Shown here: one piece after another, positions 28,556 through 36,528 of the stretch
How the letters are laid out: each line of letters opens with the position of its first letter
Position numbering within the stretch: the stretch's first letter is position 1
Notes under the pieces: model-generated
The model's database searches: none
The model's input: the letters and a program-made list of their open reading frames with translations, nothing else
Told to the model about the DNA's origin: nothing
Translations under genes and position numbers: made by a program
Assembly: GCF_004569505.1 (NCBI RefSeq)
Contig: NZ_SPPK01000004.1
Span: 248,001 to 312,000, forward strand
Source: Dysgonomonas mossii
GTDB taxonomy: Bacteria; Bacteroidota; Bacteroidia; Bacteroidales; Dysgonomonadaceae
Direction of reading: 5' to 3'
Length of the DNA: 64,000 nucleotides

Positions 28556-28960
28556 TTAAATAAGGTAAGTGCAATTAAGAATATGAATCGGATTTTGTAC
28601 CCCCAGTGGCGGGGCATTTGTTACCGGATAAGTTTCTTCGCTTATTGTATTCGCATCGGGAGTAATATATCCGGACAGAAATATATCTAAAATTGCAACC
28701 TGTTGAGGTGTAATATCAATATGCTGAACTGTATAGTTTTGATCAACCTTTAGCTGTATGTGTTCCTTTGAGTGTTTGCAACAGCTTCCGTCTTTCTTGC
28801 ACTTCTTTTGTGTGCAATTCGGGCATTGGTCACAATTCTGATTATTTATAATTAAAGATGTTTTTATCAGCCTATCCTGGCAATATACATTATAGTTGAT
28901 AAAGCCAACGGATATCAACGTGTATATAGCAGAGAATATTATTAATAAAAGTTTTTTCAT
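28556..28960 (-). CDS. Secreted Cys-rich small protein, probably metal-binding
   Basis: A 134-residue protein with an N-terminal hydrophobic signal sequence and then a dense Cys cluster (CDQCPNCTQKKC followed by a CC and a His) around residues 43-65. The C-terminal half has no Cys until LNCTYLI near the end. No family was recognised. The Cys cluster and its place between a MarR regulator and an efflux operon suggest periplasmic metal binding or sensing. It begins 55 bp after the MarR gene. Confidence 0.55.
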   Translation of the reverse strand: MKKLLLIIFSAIYTLISVGFINYNVYCQDRLIKTSLIINNQNCDQCPNCTQKKCKKDGSCCKHSKEHIQLKVDQNYTVQHIDITPQQVAILDIFLSGYITPDANTISEETYPVTNAPPLGVQNPIHILNCTYLI

Positions 28961-29015
28961 CTTGAGTTCAAATTTAGTACTCTATTTCTATTTGTAAAAA
29001 AAGTTTATTGTAAAA

Positions 29016-29471
29016 TTATATAAAATAATATTTTGATAAACTTTGTTCTAACTTTAGACGGAGTTTTAATAATAGTATTTTATCAAACCCTTTATGAAAA
29101 TTAATTCTAACTTTTTCTAACTCACATATTATTTGATTATAAATTAATTCACCTTGTTCGGAAAGTGTTATTTTGAGGATGCGTGTATTTATCTCATCTC
29201 TTTCTCTTTTTACCAGCCCCTTTTTTTGCAAACATCTAAGAACTGTAGAAACGGTCATTGCATCAATTAAAGTTATATCAGACAAACGAATTTGAATAAG
29301 GTCTTCTCCTTTATTGGAGGAGTCGAATATTGCAGTTAGTATTTCAAATTGAGTGAATGATAAGTCAAATTGATTCAATATTTTCTTTCTGTTTTTTATA
29401 ATTATTTTCCCAAATTTTAATACTATCTTTTCAAATTCGGAAGATAATATTGTTTGATTATTATATGTCAT
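29016..29471 (-). CDS. MarR family transcriptional regulator
   Basis: A 151-residue protein with a winged helix: FTQFEILTAIF near residue 40, the recognition region IDAMTVSTVLRCLQKKGLVKRERD near 69-92 (split by the turn before KKG), and a wing RILKITLSEQG. It lies upstream of the Cys-rich, TolC, RND and adaptor genes on the same strand and is the likely regulator of that operon. Two Cys residues (one in the recognition helix, one in the dimer helix) could sense metal or oxidation, which is a guess. Confidence 0.8.
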   Translation of the reverse strand: MTYNNQTILSSEFEKIVLKFGKIIIKNRKKILNQFDLSFTQFEILTAIFDSSNKGEDLIQIRLSDITLIDAMTVSTVLRCLQKKGLVKRERDEINTRILKITLSEQGELIYNQIICELEKVRINFHKGFDKILLLKLRLKLEQSLSKYYFI

Positions 29472-29508
29472 TATATGTCTTTTATATTTTTAATTAATAA
29501 TATATGAA

Positions 29509-29757
29509 TTATCCTCTTTTAAAAATTGAAATAAATATACACCATGTGATAAAGGCTGATATTCCTATTGCCGGAACAGGATAATTATGTCTTACACAAG
29601 AACTATTACCACATCGTATAAATAGATACCAGAATAAGAGACCAATAATTGATCCAATAATTAAACTAATAACTGATATATATTTATAAAAATATATATA
29701 TTTCTCAGGTTGAAAAGTATTCTTTTTAACAGCACTCAATTTAACCTTATTACTCAT
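29509..29757 (-). CDS. Small membrane protein with two transmembrane segments
   Basis: An 82-residue protein with a basic N-terminus, a first membrane helix near 30-46, a loop RCGNSSCVRHNYP containing two Cys, and a second helix near 62-78. The layout resembles the DUF6132-like small Bacteroidota membrane proteins whose loop carries a Cys pair. It lies 37 bp upstream of the MarR gene on the same strand. No function can be given. Confidence 0.5.
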   Translation of the reverse strand: MSNKVKLSAVKKNTFQPEKYIYFYKYISVISLIIGSIIGLLFWYLFIRCGNSSCVRHNYPVPAIGISAFITWCIFISIFKRG

Positions 29758-30073
29758 ATCCTATTTTTATCTATAACTGCTCTGATATATTAATTATTAA
29801 ATAAATTATTAGTCATAGTAATTATAGGATTTTCATCCTATATTGTTACACTTTACAACATACCGGTAATTGCTAAGAATAGAAATTTACATGAAGTTTT
29901 TTCTTTTTATCTCCCAGTCCGCAGAAGAATATCCTTCACTTTTTTTACTTCAATGTAAAGTACACCGACATATATACTCTAACTTATCAGGTCCTTTCAT
30001 ATGCCGGTGTGACACTTACCAGAATCAAATAAAAACAAATTAAATTACTATTATCAAGTATGAAAAATGAAAA
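29758..30073. other. Gene-free spacer with two hairpins
   Basis: No coding frame is convincing. TATAGGAT/ATCCTATA (29823-29842) is a perfect 8-bp hairpin with a 4-nt loop. ACACCGACATAT (29962-29973) pairs with ATATGCCGGTGT (29999-30010) with one mismatch, about 60 bp after the P-type ATPase stop; it may act in termination, though no T run follows it directly. Confidence 0.4.
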
Positions 30074-32368
30074 TTATTTCAGTCGTAACATTAACGCATT
30101 TATTGCAACAATAACTGTGCTGACAGACATTAAAACAGCACCTATGGCAGGACTCAGTATAATACCTATAGGGGCAAGAACTCCAGCTGCCAATGGTATA
30201 GCAATGATGTTGTACCCCGCTCCCCACCATAGATTTTGTGTCATTTTATTTGATGTATTCTTTGCAAGCGAAAGAAAATGAATAATATCGTATGGATTAC
30301 TTTTCACTAGTATAACATCAGCTGAATCTATTGCCACATCCGTTCCAGCACCTATCGCCACACCAATATCTGCACGCGCTAGAGCCGGAGCATCATTTAC
30401 CCCATCACCAACCATCATTACTGTTTTCCCTTTTTGTTGGTATTCTAATATAACCTTTTCTTTATTTTCAGGTAAGAGAGATGCATATACATCGCTAATA
30501 CCAATCCGTTCAGCAACAACCTTCGCCGAGACTTCATTATCTCCCGTCAACATGGCAGGAGTAATCTTTTCTCTTTGGAGTTCTTCTACAATTAGTTTTG
30601 CCTCAGGTTTAATTTGATCTCCTTGAGCTATTAAGCCTGCAATTTCATTATGTATTAAAAGATAGCTGATAGAATTACCTTCTCCAGCCAAATCCTTAAA
30701 TAAATCTTTATCATACAACATTGCATTCTTCTCTAAATAAGCAGCAGTTACAATTTTGGTTTCTTGTCCATCGACCACTCCTAAAAGACCTGTTCCATTG
30801 ATAAGAGTTATATTTACTGCTTGTGATAAGTCTAGTTTATCTTCTTTAGCCTTATCCAATATACCTATTGCTAACGGATGATTAGAGTAAACCTCCATGG
30901 AAGCCATTATCTTTAATATATCCTTATCATCCCATTTATCAGAAAGGCTTTTAACGATCGAAACGCGAAAATTCCCTTCAGTAAGTGTACCTGTTTTATC
31001 CATCGTTACAACAGATATATTTCGTGCTGTTTCGAAAGCATTACGGTTACGGATCAATAAGCCGTGCAAAGCCCCCAAAGATGTGGAACGGGCGACAACA
31101 AGAGGTATTGCCAGGCCTAAGGCATGAGGGCAGGCAATAATAAAGACTGTTACCATTCTCTCCAATGCAATGTTTATATCTTTACTTGTTAAGTACCAAA
31201 CAATAAACGCAATGACACCTATTGTTAATGCAATATAAAAGAGAGCTTTAGCTACCTTGTCGGAAATAGATTCTGCTCTCGATTTTTTTTGTTGGGCTTG
31301 TCTGACAAGCTTCATTACCTGTGCCAGATAACCTGACTCGCCTGTGCCAGTAATTTCTATAACGATAGCACCTGCTCCATTAACAGAACCTCCTATAACA
31401 CTAGCTCCTTCGCTTTTCTTTATCGCCTTAGCTTCACCGGTTATCATTGATTCATTTACAGATGTTTCGCCGGATATTACTTTCCCGTCTGCAGGTACTT
31501 TTTCTCCCGCTTTTACCATAACAGACTGTCCTTCTTCTATCTGTTGAAGAGGTATATCTTTCATACTTCCGTCAGGTTGTACCAGATGTGCACTACCTGG
31601 TAACAGTTCAGCCATTTTCTGCAATGCGTTTCCTGCATTTCCTACTGCTTTCATTTCAATCCAATGTCCAAGTAACATAATGACAATCAGTGTGGCCAGT
31701 TCCCAGAAAAAATCCATCTGATGACCGGGGATTTGCAGAATATAATTGGCTGCAAAGGCATATATACTGTATATATATGAAACAGTGATTCCCATCGATA
31801 TTAATGTCATCATAGCGGGACGTCTCATTTTTAGTTCACTAACAGCACCGACCAGAAACGGCGACCCACCATAGAAATATAGAAAAGAAGCTAAAAACAG
31901 CACTATCCAATAAGAACCTTCGAACGAAACACTAAAAGGAAGCTGCATTCCCATCATGGGAGATAACAAAATAATAGGTATTGCCAAAACAAGAGAAATC
32001 CAGAATTTATACTTAAGATTTCCCATATGTATCATATGTCCTCCTACATGATCAGAATTTTGGTGAATATGTCCCCGAGGGATAGATCCTTGACTGAGGT
32101 CATGCTCCTGATGCATATGAGCCATTCCTATATAATCCTGATGATTGTCATGTTCGGAATCTTGCACCATTTCTATTGTAAAATCACCAGCTCTTGATAA
32201 TGCATCCTGAAATATTTCAATTGGCACATGTTTATCCATCTTAATAATGGCTTCCGTAGGAGATAATGTGACAGAAGCATTAACACCATCAATAGTATTT
32301 AGTGCTTTCTTTACACTTAAACGACAATGATTACAAGTCATTCCGCTTATGGTATATCTATGTTTCAT
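30074..32368 (-). CDS. CopB-type P1B heavy-metal-translocating ATPase with HMA and His-rich N-terminus
   Basis: A 764-residue P1B ATPase from the ATG at 32368. The N-terminus has an HMA domain (GMTCNHC, Cys12 and Cys15), then a His/Met-rich stretch near 85-125, then the membrane helices. The metal-binding TM motif is CPH rather than CPC, as in CopB-type pumps; the phosphorylation site is DKTGTLTEG and the hinge is GDGVNDAP. It should export copper or a related ion from the cytosol. The in-frame start at 32416 is unlikely because a -7 promoter element and a large palindrome overlap that point. Two HMA-like genes lie upstream. Confidence 0.85.
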   Translation of the reverse strand: MKHRYTISGMTCNHCRLSVKKALNTIDGVNASVTLSPTEAIIKMDKHVPIEIFQDALSRAGDFTIEMVQDSEHDNHQDYIGMAHMHQEHDLSQGSIPRGHIHQNSDHVGGHMIHMGNLKYKFWISLVLAIPIILLSPMMGMQLPFSVSFEGSYWIVLFLASFLYFYGGSPFLVGAVSELKMRRPAMMTLISMGITVSYIYSIYAFAANYILQIPGHQMDFFWELATLIVIMLLGHWIEMKAVGNAGNALQKMAELLPGSAHLVQPDGSMKDIPLQQIEEGQSVMVKAGEKVPADGKVISGETSVNESMITGEAKAIKKSEGASVIGGSVNGAGAIVIEITGTGESGYLAQVMKLVRQAQQKKSRAESISDKVAKALFYIALTIGVIAFIVWYLTSKDINIALERMVTVFIIACPHALGLAIPLVVARSTSLGALHGLLIRNRNAFETARNISVVTMDKTGTLTEGNFRVSIVKSLSDKWDDKDILKIMASMEVYSNHPLAIGILDKAKEDKLDLSQAVNITLINGTGLLGVVDGQETKIVTAAYLEKNAMLYDKDLFKDLAGEGNSISYLLIHNEIAGLIAQGDQIKPEAKLIVEELQREKITPAMLTGDNEVSAKVVAERIGISDVYASLLPENKEKVILEYQQKGKTVMMVGDGVNDAPALARADIGVAIGAGTDVAIDSADVILVKSNPYDIIHFLSLAKNTSNKMTQNLWWGAGYNIIAIPLAAGVLAPIGIILSPAIGAVLMSVSTVIVAINALMLRLK

Positions 32369-32384
32369 ATTAACCCTTTTTGTA

Positions 32385-32421
32385 AGAGAAATGCTCATAA
32401 TGAGCATTTCTCTCAAATATA
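32385..32421 (-). promoter_or_regulatory. Promoter element and perfect 13-bp palindrome before the copper ATPase
   Basis: On the - strand TATATTTG (32421-32414) matches the TAnnTTTG element. Immediately after it, AGAGAAATGCTCA and TGAGCATTTCTCT (32385-32397, 32401-32413) form a perfect inverted repeat with a 3-nt spacer. It covers the expected transcription start, the usual place for a repressor operator; it could also be a 5' leader hairpin. Confidence 0.5.
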
Positions 32422-32466
32422 AAACTCACCTAACTTAAATTATTTACAGCTTAAAACTCACATCTA

Positions 32467-32841
32467 TTATTTATGTATATGTCTATTTGGCTTTGCTGGT
32501 GCAACCAATTTGTTTCTGTCATACTTACAACAAGCAAGTAAATTTTCGTATATTTCATCATCTGCTTTATACAATTTTGTATCATGACCAGCTTTAGCTA
32601 TACTTGCATGTATACTGTCAAGCTCTGTTTTTGAATCATCAAATGTGATGGTAGCAATTTTGGTATCTATATTCCAATTTGCTTTGGTCACTCCACTAAG
32701 GGATAAAGCTGCCATTACAATACGCTCCTGACACATATCACATTTTCCATTCACAAGGAATTCTTCTGTCCTTTCTTTTGCATGGATTGTCATAGAACTA
32801 AAAAAAACAATAATCAATAAACTTATAAATCTCATTTTCAT
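32467..32841 (-). CDS. Secreted HMA-like protein with C-terminal Cys-Cys
   Basis: A 124-residue protein with a signal peptide (about 1-21), an HMA-like domain with the metal site NGKCDMC (Cys34, Cys37), and a C-terminal ACCKY (Cys104-Cys105) followed by a His-containing tail NRHIHK. It is closely similar to the gene at 32900, suggesting tandem duplication. It is probably a periplasmic copper carrier or donor to the efflux pumps. The next gene downstream is the copper ATPase. Confidence 0.7.
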   Translation of the reverse strand: MKMRFISLLIIVFFSSMTIHAKERTEEFLVNGKCDMCQERIVMAALSLSGVTKANWNIDTKIATITFDDSKTELDSIHASIAKAGHDTKLYKADDEIYENLLACCKYDRNKLVAPAKPNRHIHK

Positions 32842-32899
32842 ATTTCTAAATTTTAATTATAAAATATCATGGTAATCAAATAAAACTGTTATTTATAGT

Positions 32900-33322
32900 C
32901 TATTTTCTATATTTACAGCAACTAGGGAGAGAATTATAAGCTTTACTGTCAGCTTTAAACTTTTCTGTGTCATGTCCAACCTTCGTAATCGCTTTGCTTA
33001 TAGTATCGAGATTTGTTAATTTAGAATCGAAATTGACATCAATTTTCTTCTTTTTTATATCCCAGTTGGCAGAAGCAACACCTTTCACACTTTTTGCCGC
33101 AGTTTCAATACGCTCCTTACAAATTTCACAAAGCCCTTGTACACTGAATATAGCATGTTCAAGACCAGCTTTTTGTACAGAAGTATGATTATTATGATTC
33201 ATGCTGGGATGTTTAGCTTGTATCCTTGGGGCTTCCTGTATAACCTTATTTGAGGCATTAGAATTACATACTACAAATAAAGTTGCAGCTAAAATCATTG
33301 TTACTATAAAAATCTTTTTCAT
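32900..33322 (-). CDS. Secreted HMA-like protein with C-terminal Cys-Cys
   Basis: A 140-residue protein with a signal sequence (about 1-23), a short His/Met/Asn linker (HPSMNHNNH), an HMA-like domain with GLCEIC (Cys65, Cys68) and a C-terminal LPSCCKYRK (Cys135-Cys136). Its HMA segment is nearly the same as the C-terminal domain of the CusB-type adaptor encoded 35 bp upstream, including the GHDT turn, so one probably arose from the other. It likely passes Cu(I) in the periplasm. Confidence 0.72.
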   Translation of the reverse strand: MKKIFIVTMILAATLFVVCNSNASNKVIQEAPRIQAKHPSMNHNNHTSVQKAGLEHAIFSVQGLCEICKERIETAAKSVKGVASANWDIKKKKIDVNFDSKLTNLDTISKAITKVGHDTEKFKADSKAYNSLPSCCKYRK

Positions 33323-33357
33323 CTTAGTCTAGTTTTAATTATTATAAAAATCGGATA

Positions 33358-35019
33358 TTAACTATTTCTGTATTTACAGCAGCTTGGCAATGCATCATAA
33401 GCTGCTTTGCTGGCCTTATGCTTGTCAGTATCATGACCGGCCTTAGCTATAGCCCCGCTAATCTTATCCAGTGAAGTTTTTGACGGATCAAAGTTCAATT
33501 GTAGCTGCTTTGTCTTCTCATCCCATGTCGCCGAGATTACTCCGTTTACTGATTTTGCAGCCTTTTCAATACGATTCTTACAGATTTCACAAAGACCTTG
33601 TACTTGAATTATACTCCGTTCGGATTTTGCAGACATCCCTTGTTGAGAACTCCCCGACATTGAAGACATATCATGCCCTGCATGTGATCCTCCTGACATA
33701 TTATGCCCTTCATGTCCGGTCACCGCACGGGAAGAACTTTCGTTCATCATGCTATGTTTACCCTCCAGTTGTGCACTCGCATCTATTGTAAAGACTCCGT
33801 TAGTTACAATTTCGTCACCATCGTTGATTCCTGATAGAACTACATACGAATCGCCTAAAGATGGACCCAGTTCAACCTGATGAAGCATGAAAGACGGAGT
33901 CACCGTTCCTGGCTGCTTCATGTATACAATCGACCGCTTTCCTGTCCAGAGAATAGCAGACTTAGGTATAACAAATTGATTATCATACTGATTTAAAGGT
34001 GACTTTATTACAGCATTGGCATACATTTCCGGCTTTAATTGAGTGCCCGGATTGGAAGCCTCTATACGAATCTTAACCGTACGGGTTACAGGATCTAAGA
34101 TAGGATTGATAAACGAGATTGTACCAGAAAAGGTTTTACCGGGTAAGGCCTGAAGGCTGTATTCCAATTTATCTCCAACCTTTAAAAAGGGAAGATCCGA
34201 TTCATATGCATCAAACATAATCCACACTCGTGAGAGATTGGCGATATCAAACAGAACATTGCCCTGATTGATATAATCCCCTTGGCTTACTTTTTTTCCA
34301 ACCACAATACCACTGGTTGTAGCTTTGACTTCAACATAAGGAGATACCGTTTTTGATCGTTCTATCCGTGATATCTGCTCATCGGTAAGCTTCCAGAGAC
34401 GTAGTTTCTCTCGGGCTGCCTGCAATAAGGTCGGTTGAACTGATTGCATCTTTGCCGCTTCCAGCAACTCCTGTTGCGCACTCAACAATTCAGGGGAATA
34501 AATAGTCGCTATAGTCTGACCCTGACCCACACGTTCTCCTGTAAAATTTACAAACAGTTTTTCTATACGTCCGTTGACATGAGAGGTCTGGGATTGAGAC
34601 AAACGCTCGTCTGCCTGAACGGTTCCGTAAAGGCGCAGTTCCTTTACCGGATTTTGTTTACTTACAACCGTTGTCTGGATATTGGCCAGTGCAACCGCTT
34701 CTGCCGACATCTGGATAGCCGACGGATCGATTGCCGCATCTCCCGAGCCTGTTGTTTTCAACGGAATCAGATCCATCGCACAAATCGGACATTTGCCTGG
34801 CTTATCCATCTTTATCTGTGGGTGCATTGAACAGGTCCAAACCTGTTTGCCGTTCTCATCGGTAGTCATCTCATGTGTATGCCCGGAATGATCTTCTCCG
34901 GGTATACTCTCCGAGCCGCCTGAGAAGATTAACCAGCCCAGAAGTAGACCGGCTATCAGGATAATCCCATACCTGACATAATTATTTCTGAACACTTGTT
35001 TTAGCTTATTCGTATCCAT
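33358..35019 (-). CDS. cusB: CusB-type RND adaptor with N-terminal metal-binding motif and C-terminal HMA-like domain
   Basis: A 553-residue membrane fusion protein anchored by one N-terminal helix. Near 56-84 is the heavy-metal-binding domain WTCSMHPQI...GKCPICAMDLIPL. The adaptor body follows, then a His/Met-rich linker (about 430-465), and residues 470-553 are an HMA-like domain with GLCEIC (Cys477, Cys480) and LPSCCKYR (Cys547-Cys548). The fusion of a metal carrier onto the adaptor suggests direct hand-over of Cu(I) to the pump. It is third in the operon after the CusA-type pump and TolC-like channel, 13 bp after the latter. Confidence 0.82.
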   Translation of the reverse strand: MDTNKLKQVFRNNYVRYGIILIAGLLLGWLIFSGGSESIPGEDHSGHTHEMTTDENGKQVWTCSMHPQIKMDKPGKCPICAMDLIPLKTTGSGDAAIDPSAIQMSAEAVALANIQTTVVSKQNPVKELRLYGTVQADERLSQSQTSHVNGRIEKLFVNFTGERVGQGQTIATIYSPELLSAQQELLEAAKMQSVQPTLLQAAREKLRLWKLTDEQISRIERSKTVSPYVEVKATTSGIVVGKKVSQGDYINQGNVLFDIANLSRVWIMFDAYESDLPFLKVGDKLEYSLQALPGKTFSGTISFINPILDPVTRTVKIRIEASNPGTQLKPEMYANAVIKSPLNQYDNQFVIPKSAILWTGKRSIVYMKQPGTVTPSFMLHQVELGPSLGDSYVVLSGINDGDEIVTNGVFTIDASAQLEGKHSMMNESSSRAVTGHEGHNMSGGSHAGHDMSSMSGSSQQGMSAKSERSIIQVQGLCEICKNRIEKAAKSVNGVISATWDEKTKQLQLNFDPSKTSLDKISGAIAKAGHDTDKHKASKAAYDALPSCCKYRNS

Positions 35020-35032
35020 GATATGTATGTTT

Positions 35033-36517
35033 TTATTGTTCTGTTTCTTGTTTAAATGATATTAATTTCTCGATAGAAGCAACCATCGTGTTGTAACTGG
35101 CTATTGATTCCGCTCCTTTTAACTGGTAGTCCAGAAGCTGGCGTTGCACCTGGATAACATTAGTCAGGTCGCTCTTGCCGGAAACAAATTCCTGAACTAT
35201 CAGGTTATAGGTCGTCTTGGCTAATTCCTCCTGTTTCTTATACAATGATACTCTGCGGGAGGCATCGTCCAGTAAATGCTTGGTCTTATATAATTCCGAT
35301 TCCAGACTGTTACGCGTATTGGTATACTTCTCTCGGCTCGATTGCCACCACAGTTTGCTTTCCCGCTGCTGTGCCTTATATTTATTTCGGTATAAGGGTA
35401 TACTCACTGAGAACATAGGCATGATCATATCTTTGCCATTCATATCTCCCATTGAAAGCATAGCTTCATCGGTCTTCTTATTAACCATATATTGCAACCC
35501 GATACCGAACATCGGATAACTCATCTTTTTATCCATTTCGGCCTTTGCCTTATATGAAAGCCCTTCCTCGGTTATCATTCCAAGCATCGGATTTTGATTC
35601 TCTATCTTGGACATGATAGATACCCCGTCGAATAAAAAAGCTGTCTGAGTAAACGATTCCGGAATCTCGACATCATGGCCGACTTCCCGGTTCAGGTAGG
35701 TGTTAAACTTTGCCTTCTCCGCTTTTATCTCTGAAAGCAGACTCGCTATATTATTATCTATTTCTGCGATCTCAAGCTGTATACGAAGGACATCTGACAT
35801 TCCCGATGGGGTAGAACCCATAGAGGAAGACATTCCACCTGCCCCCCCTCCCATTGAAGACATACCTGAAGAGCTTCCAATTGTTGACCCGGAACTGTTG
35901 CCTCCCATTGAGGACATACCAGACATCCCTCCTCCGGATACGGCAGGTAGACCACTAGAGGACGAAGACGGAACTGGTGAAGCTATCGAATATCGGGATG
36001 AAGAACTCCCTGATGGGGAAGAAAATTTCCGTATAGCCAACTCTTCCAGTTGGGTGAGCAATGCCTTATTTTCCCTATTATTCAGTAAACGTTGCTGCAA
36101 ACTGCATAAGATATACCACTGTGTATAAACATCCAGATAAAGATTGTCTCTTGTTTCCCTGAATTTTTCATAAGACATCTTGGCCATATGCATCGCTTCT
36201 GTTTGTGCGGCTTTCTTTGTCCCGAACCATGGAAGCATCTGCATCAGCTTGAACTCCGCAACCTGCTTTCCGCCTATGATATCCATAGGCTGAAGGTAAA
36301 CTCCCATTTCCAGATTTGGATCCTGATAGGCTCCTGCTTGCGGTATCTTTTGCAATGATGCTTTGTAGGCCAGAAAATCAGCCTTTACACCCGGATTATT
36401 TTGAGCCGCAACCTGTAAGTAATGGTTTAAGGAATCTCCAGTCTGCCCATAAACATTCGTAAGAGAAATCGCCATTACCAATACACCCAATAAATATATT
36501 ACATAATTTCTTTTCAT
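35033..36517 (-). CDS. cusC: CusC/TolC-like outer membrane channel with Met/Ser/Gly-rich insertion
   Basis: A 494-residue outer membrane efflux protein with a signal peptide (about 1-24) and TolC helices. Residues 166-240 are a low-complexity insertion rich in Ser, Gly and Met (many GMSSMGG-like units) placed between the first and second long helices, so at the periplasmic or loop end of the channel. Met-rich stretches often bind Cu(I), so a metal role is possible. It lies between the CusA-type pump and the CusB-type adaptor, with 11- and 13-bp gaps. Confidence 0.8.
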   Translation of the reverse strand: MKRNYVIYLLGVLVMAISLTNVYGQTGDSLNHYLQVAAQNNPGVKADFLAYKASLQKIPQAGAYQDPNLEMGVYLQPMDIIGGKQVAEFKLMQMLPWFGTKKAAQTEAMHMAKMSYEKFRETRDNLYLDVYTQWYILCSLQQRLLNNRENKALLTQLEELAIRKFSSPSGSSSSRYSIASPVPSSSSSGLPAVSGGGMSGMSSMGGNSSGSTIGSSSGMSSMGGGAGGMSSSMGSTPSGMSDVLRIQLEIAEIDNNIASLLSEIKAEKAKFNTYLNREVGHDVEIPESFTQTAFLFDGVSIMSKIENQNPMLGMITEEGLSYKAKAEMDKKMSYPMFGIGLQYMVNKKTDEAMLSMGDMNGKDMIMPMFSVSIPLYRNKYKAQQRESKLWWQSSREKYTNTRNSLESELYKTKHLLDDASRRVSLYKKQEELAKTTYNLIVQEFVSGKSDLTNVIQVQRQLLDYQLKGAESIASYNTMVASIEKLISFKQETEQ

Positions 36518-36528
36518 AAGTTTTGTTT

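Noticed and set aside
32369..32416. Earlier start of the copper ATPase at 32416
   Set aside because: It overlaps the likely -7 element and a palindrome, and the HMA domain begins naturally at 32368.
35700..36128. 142-codon antisense ORF opposite the CusC-like gene
   Set aside because: It arises from the low-complexity Ser/Gly/Met insertion read backwards (Asp/Glu/Pro-rich) and has no family features.
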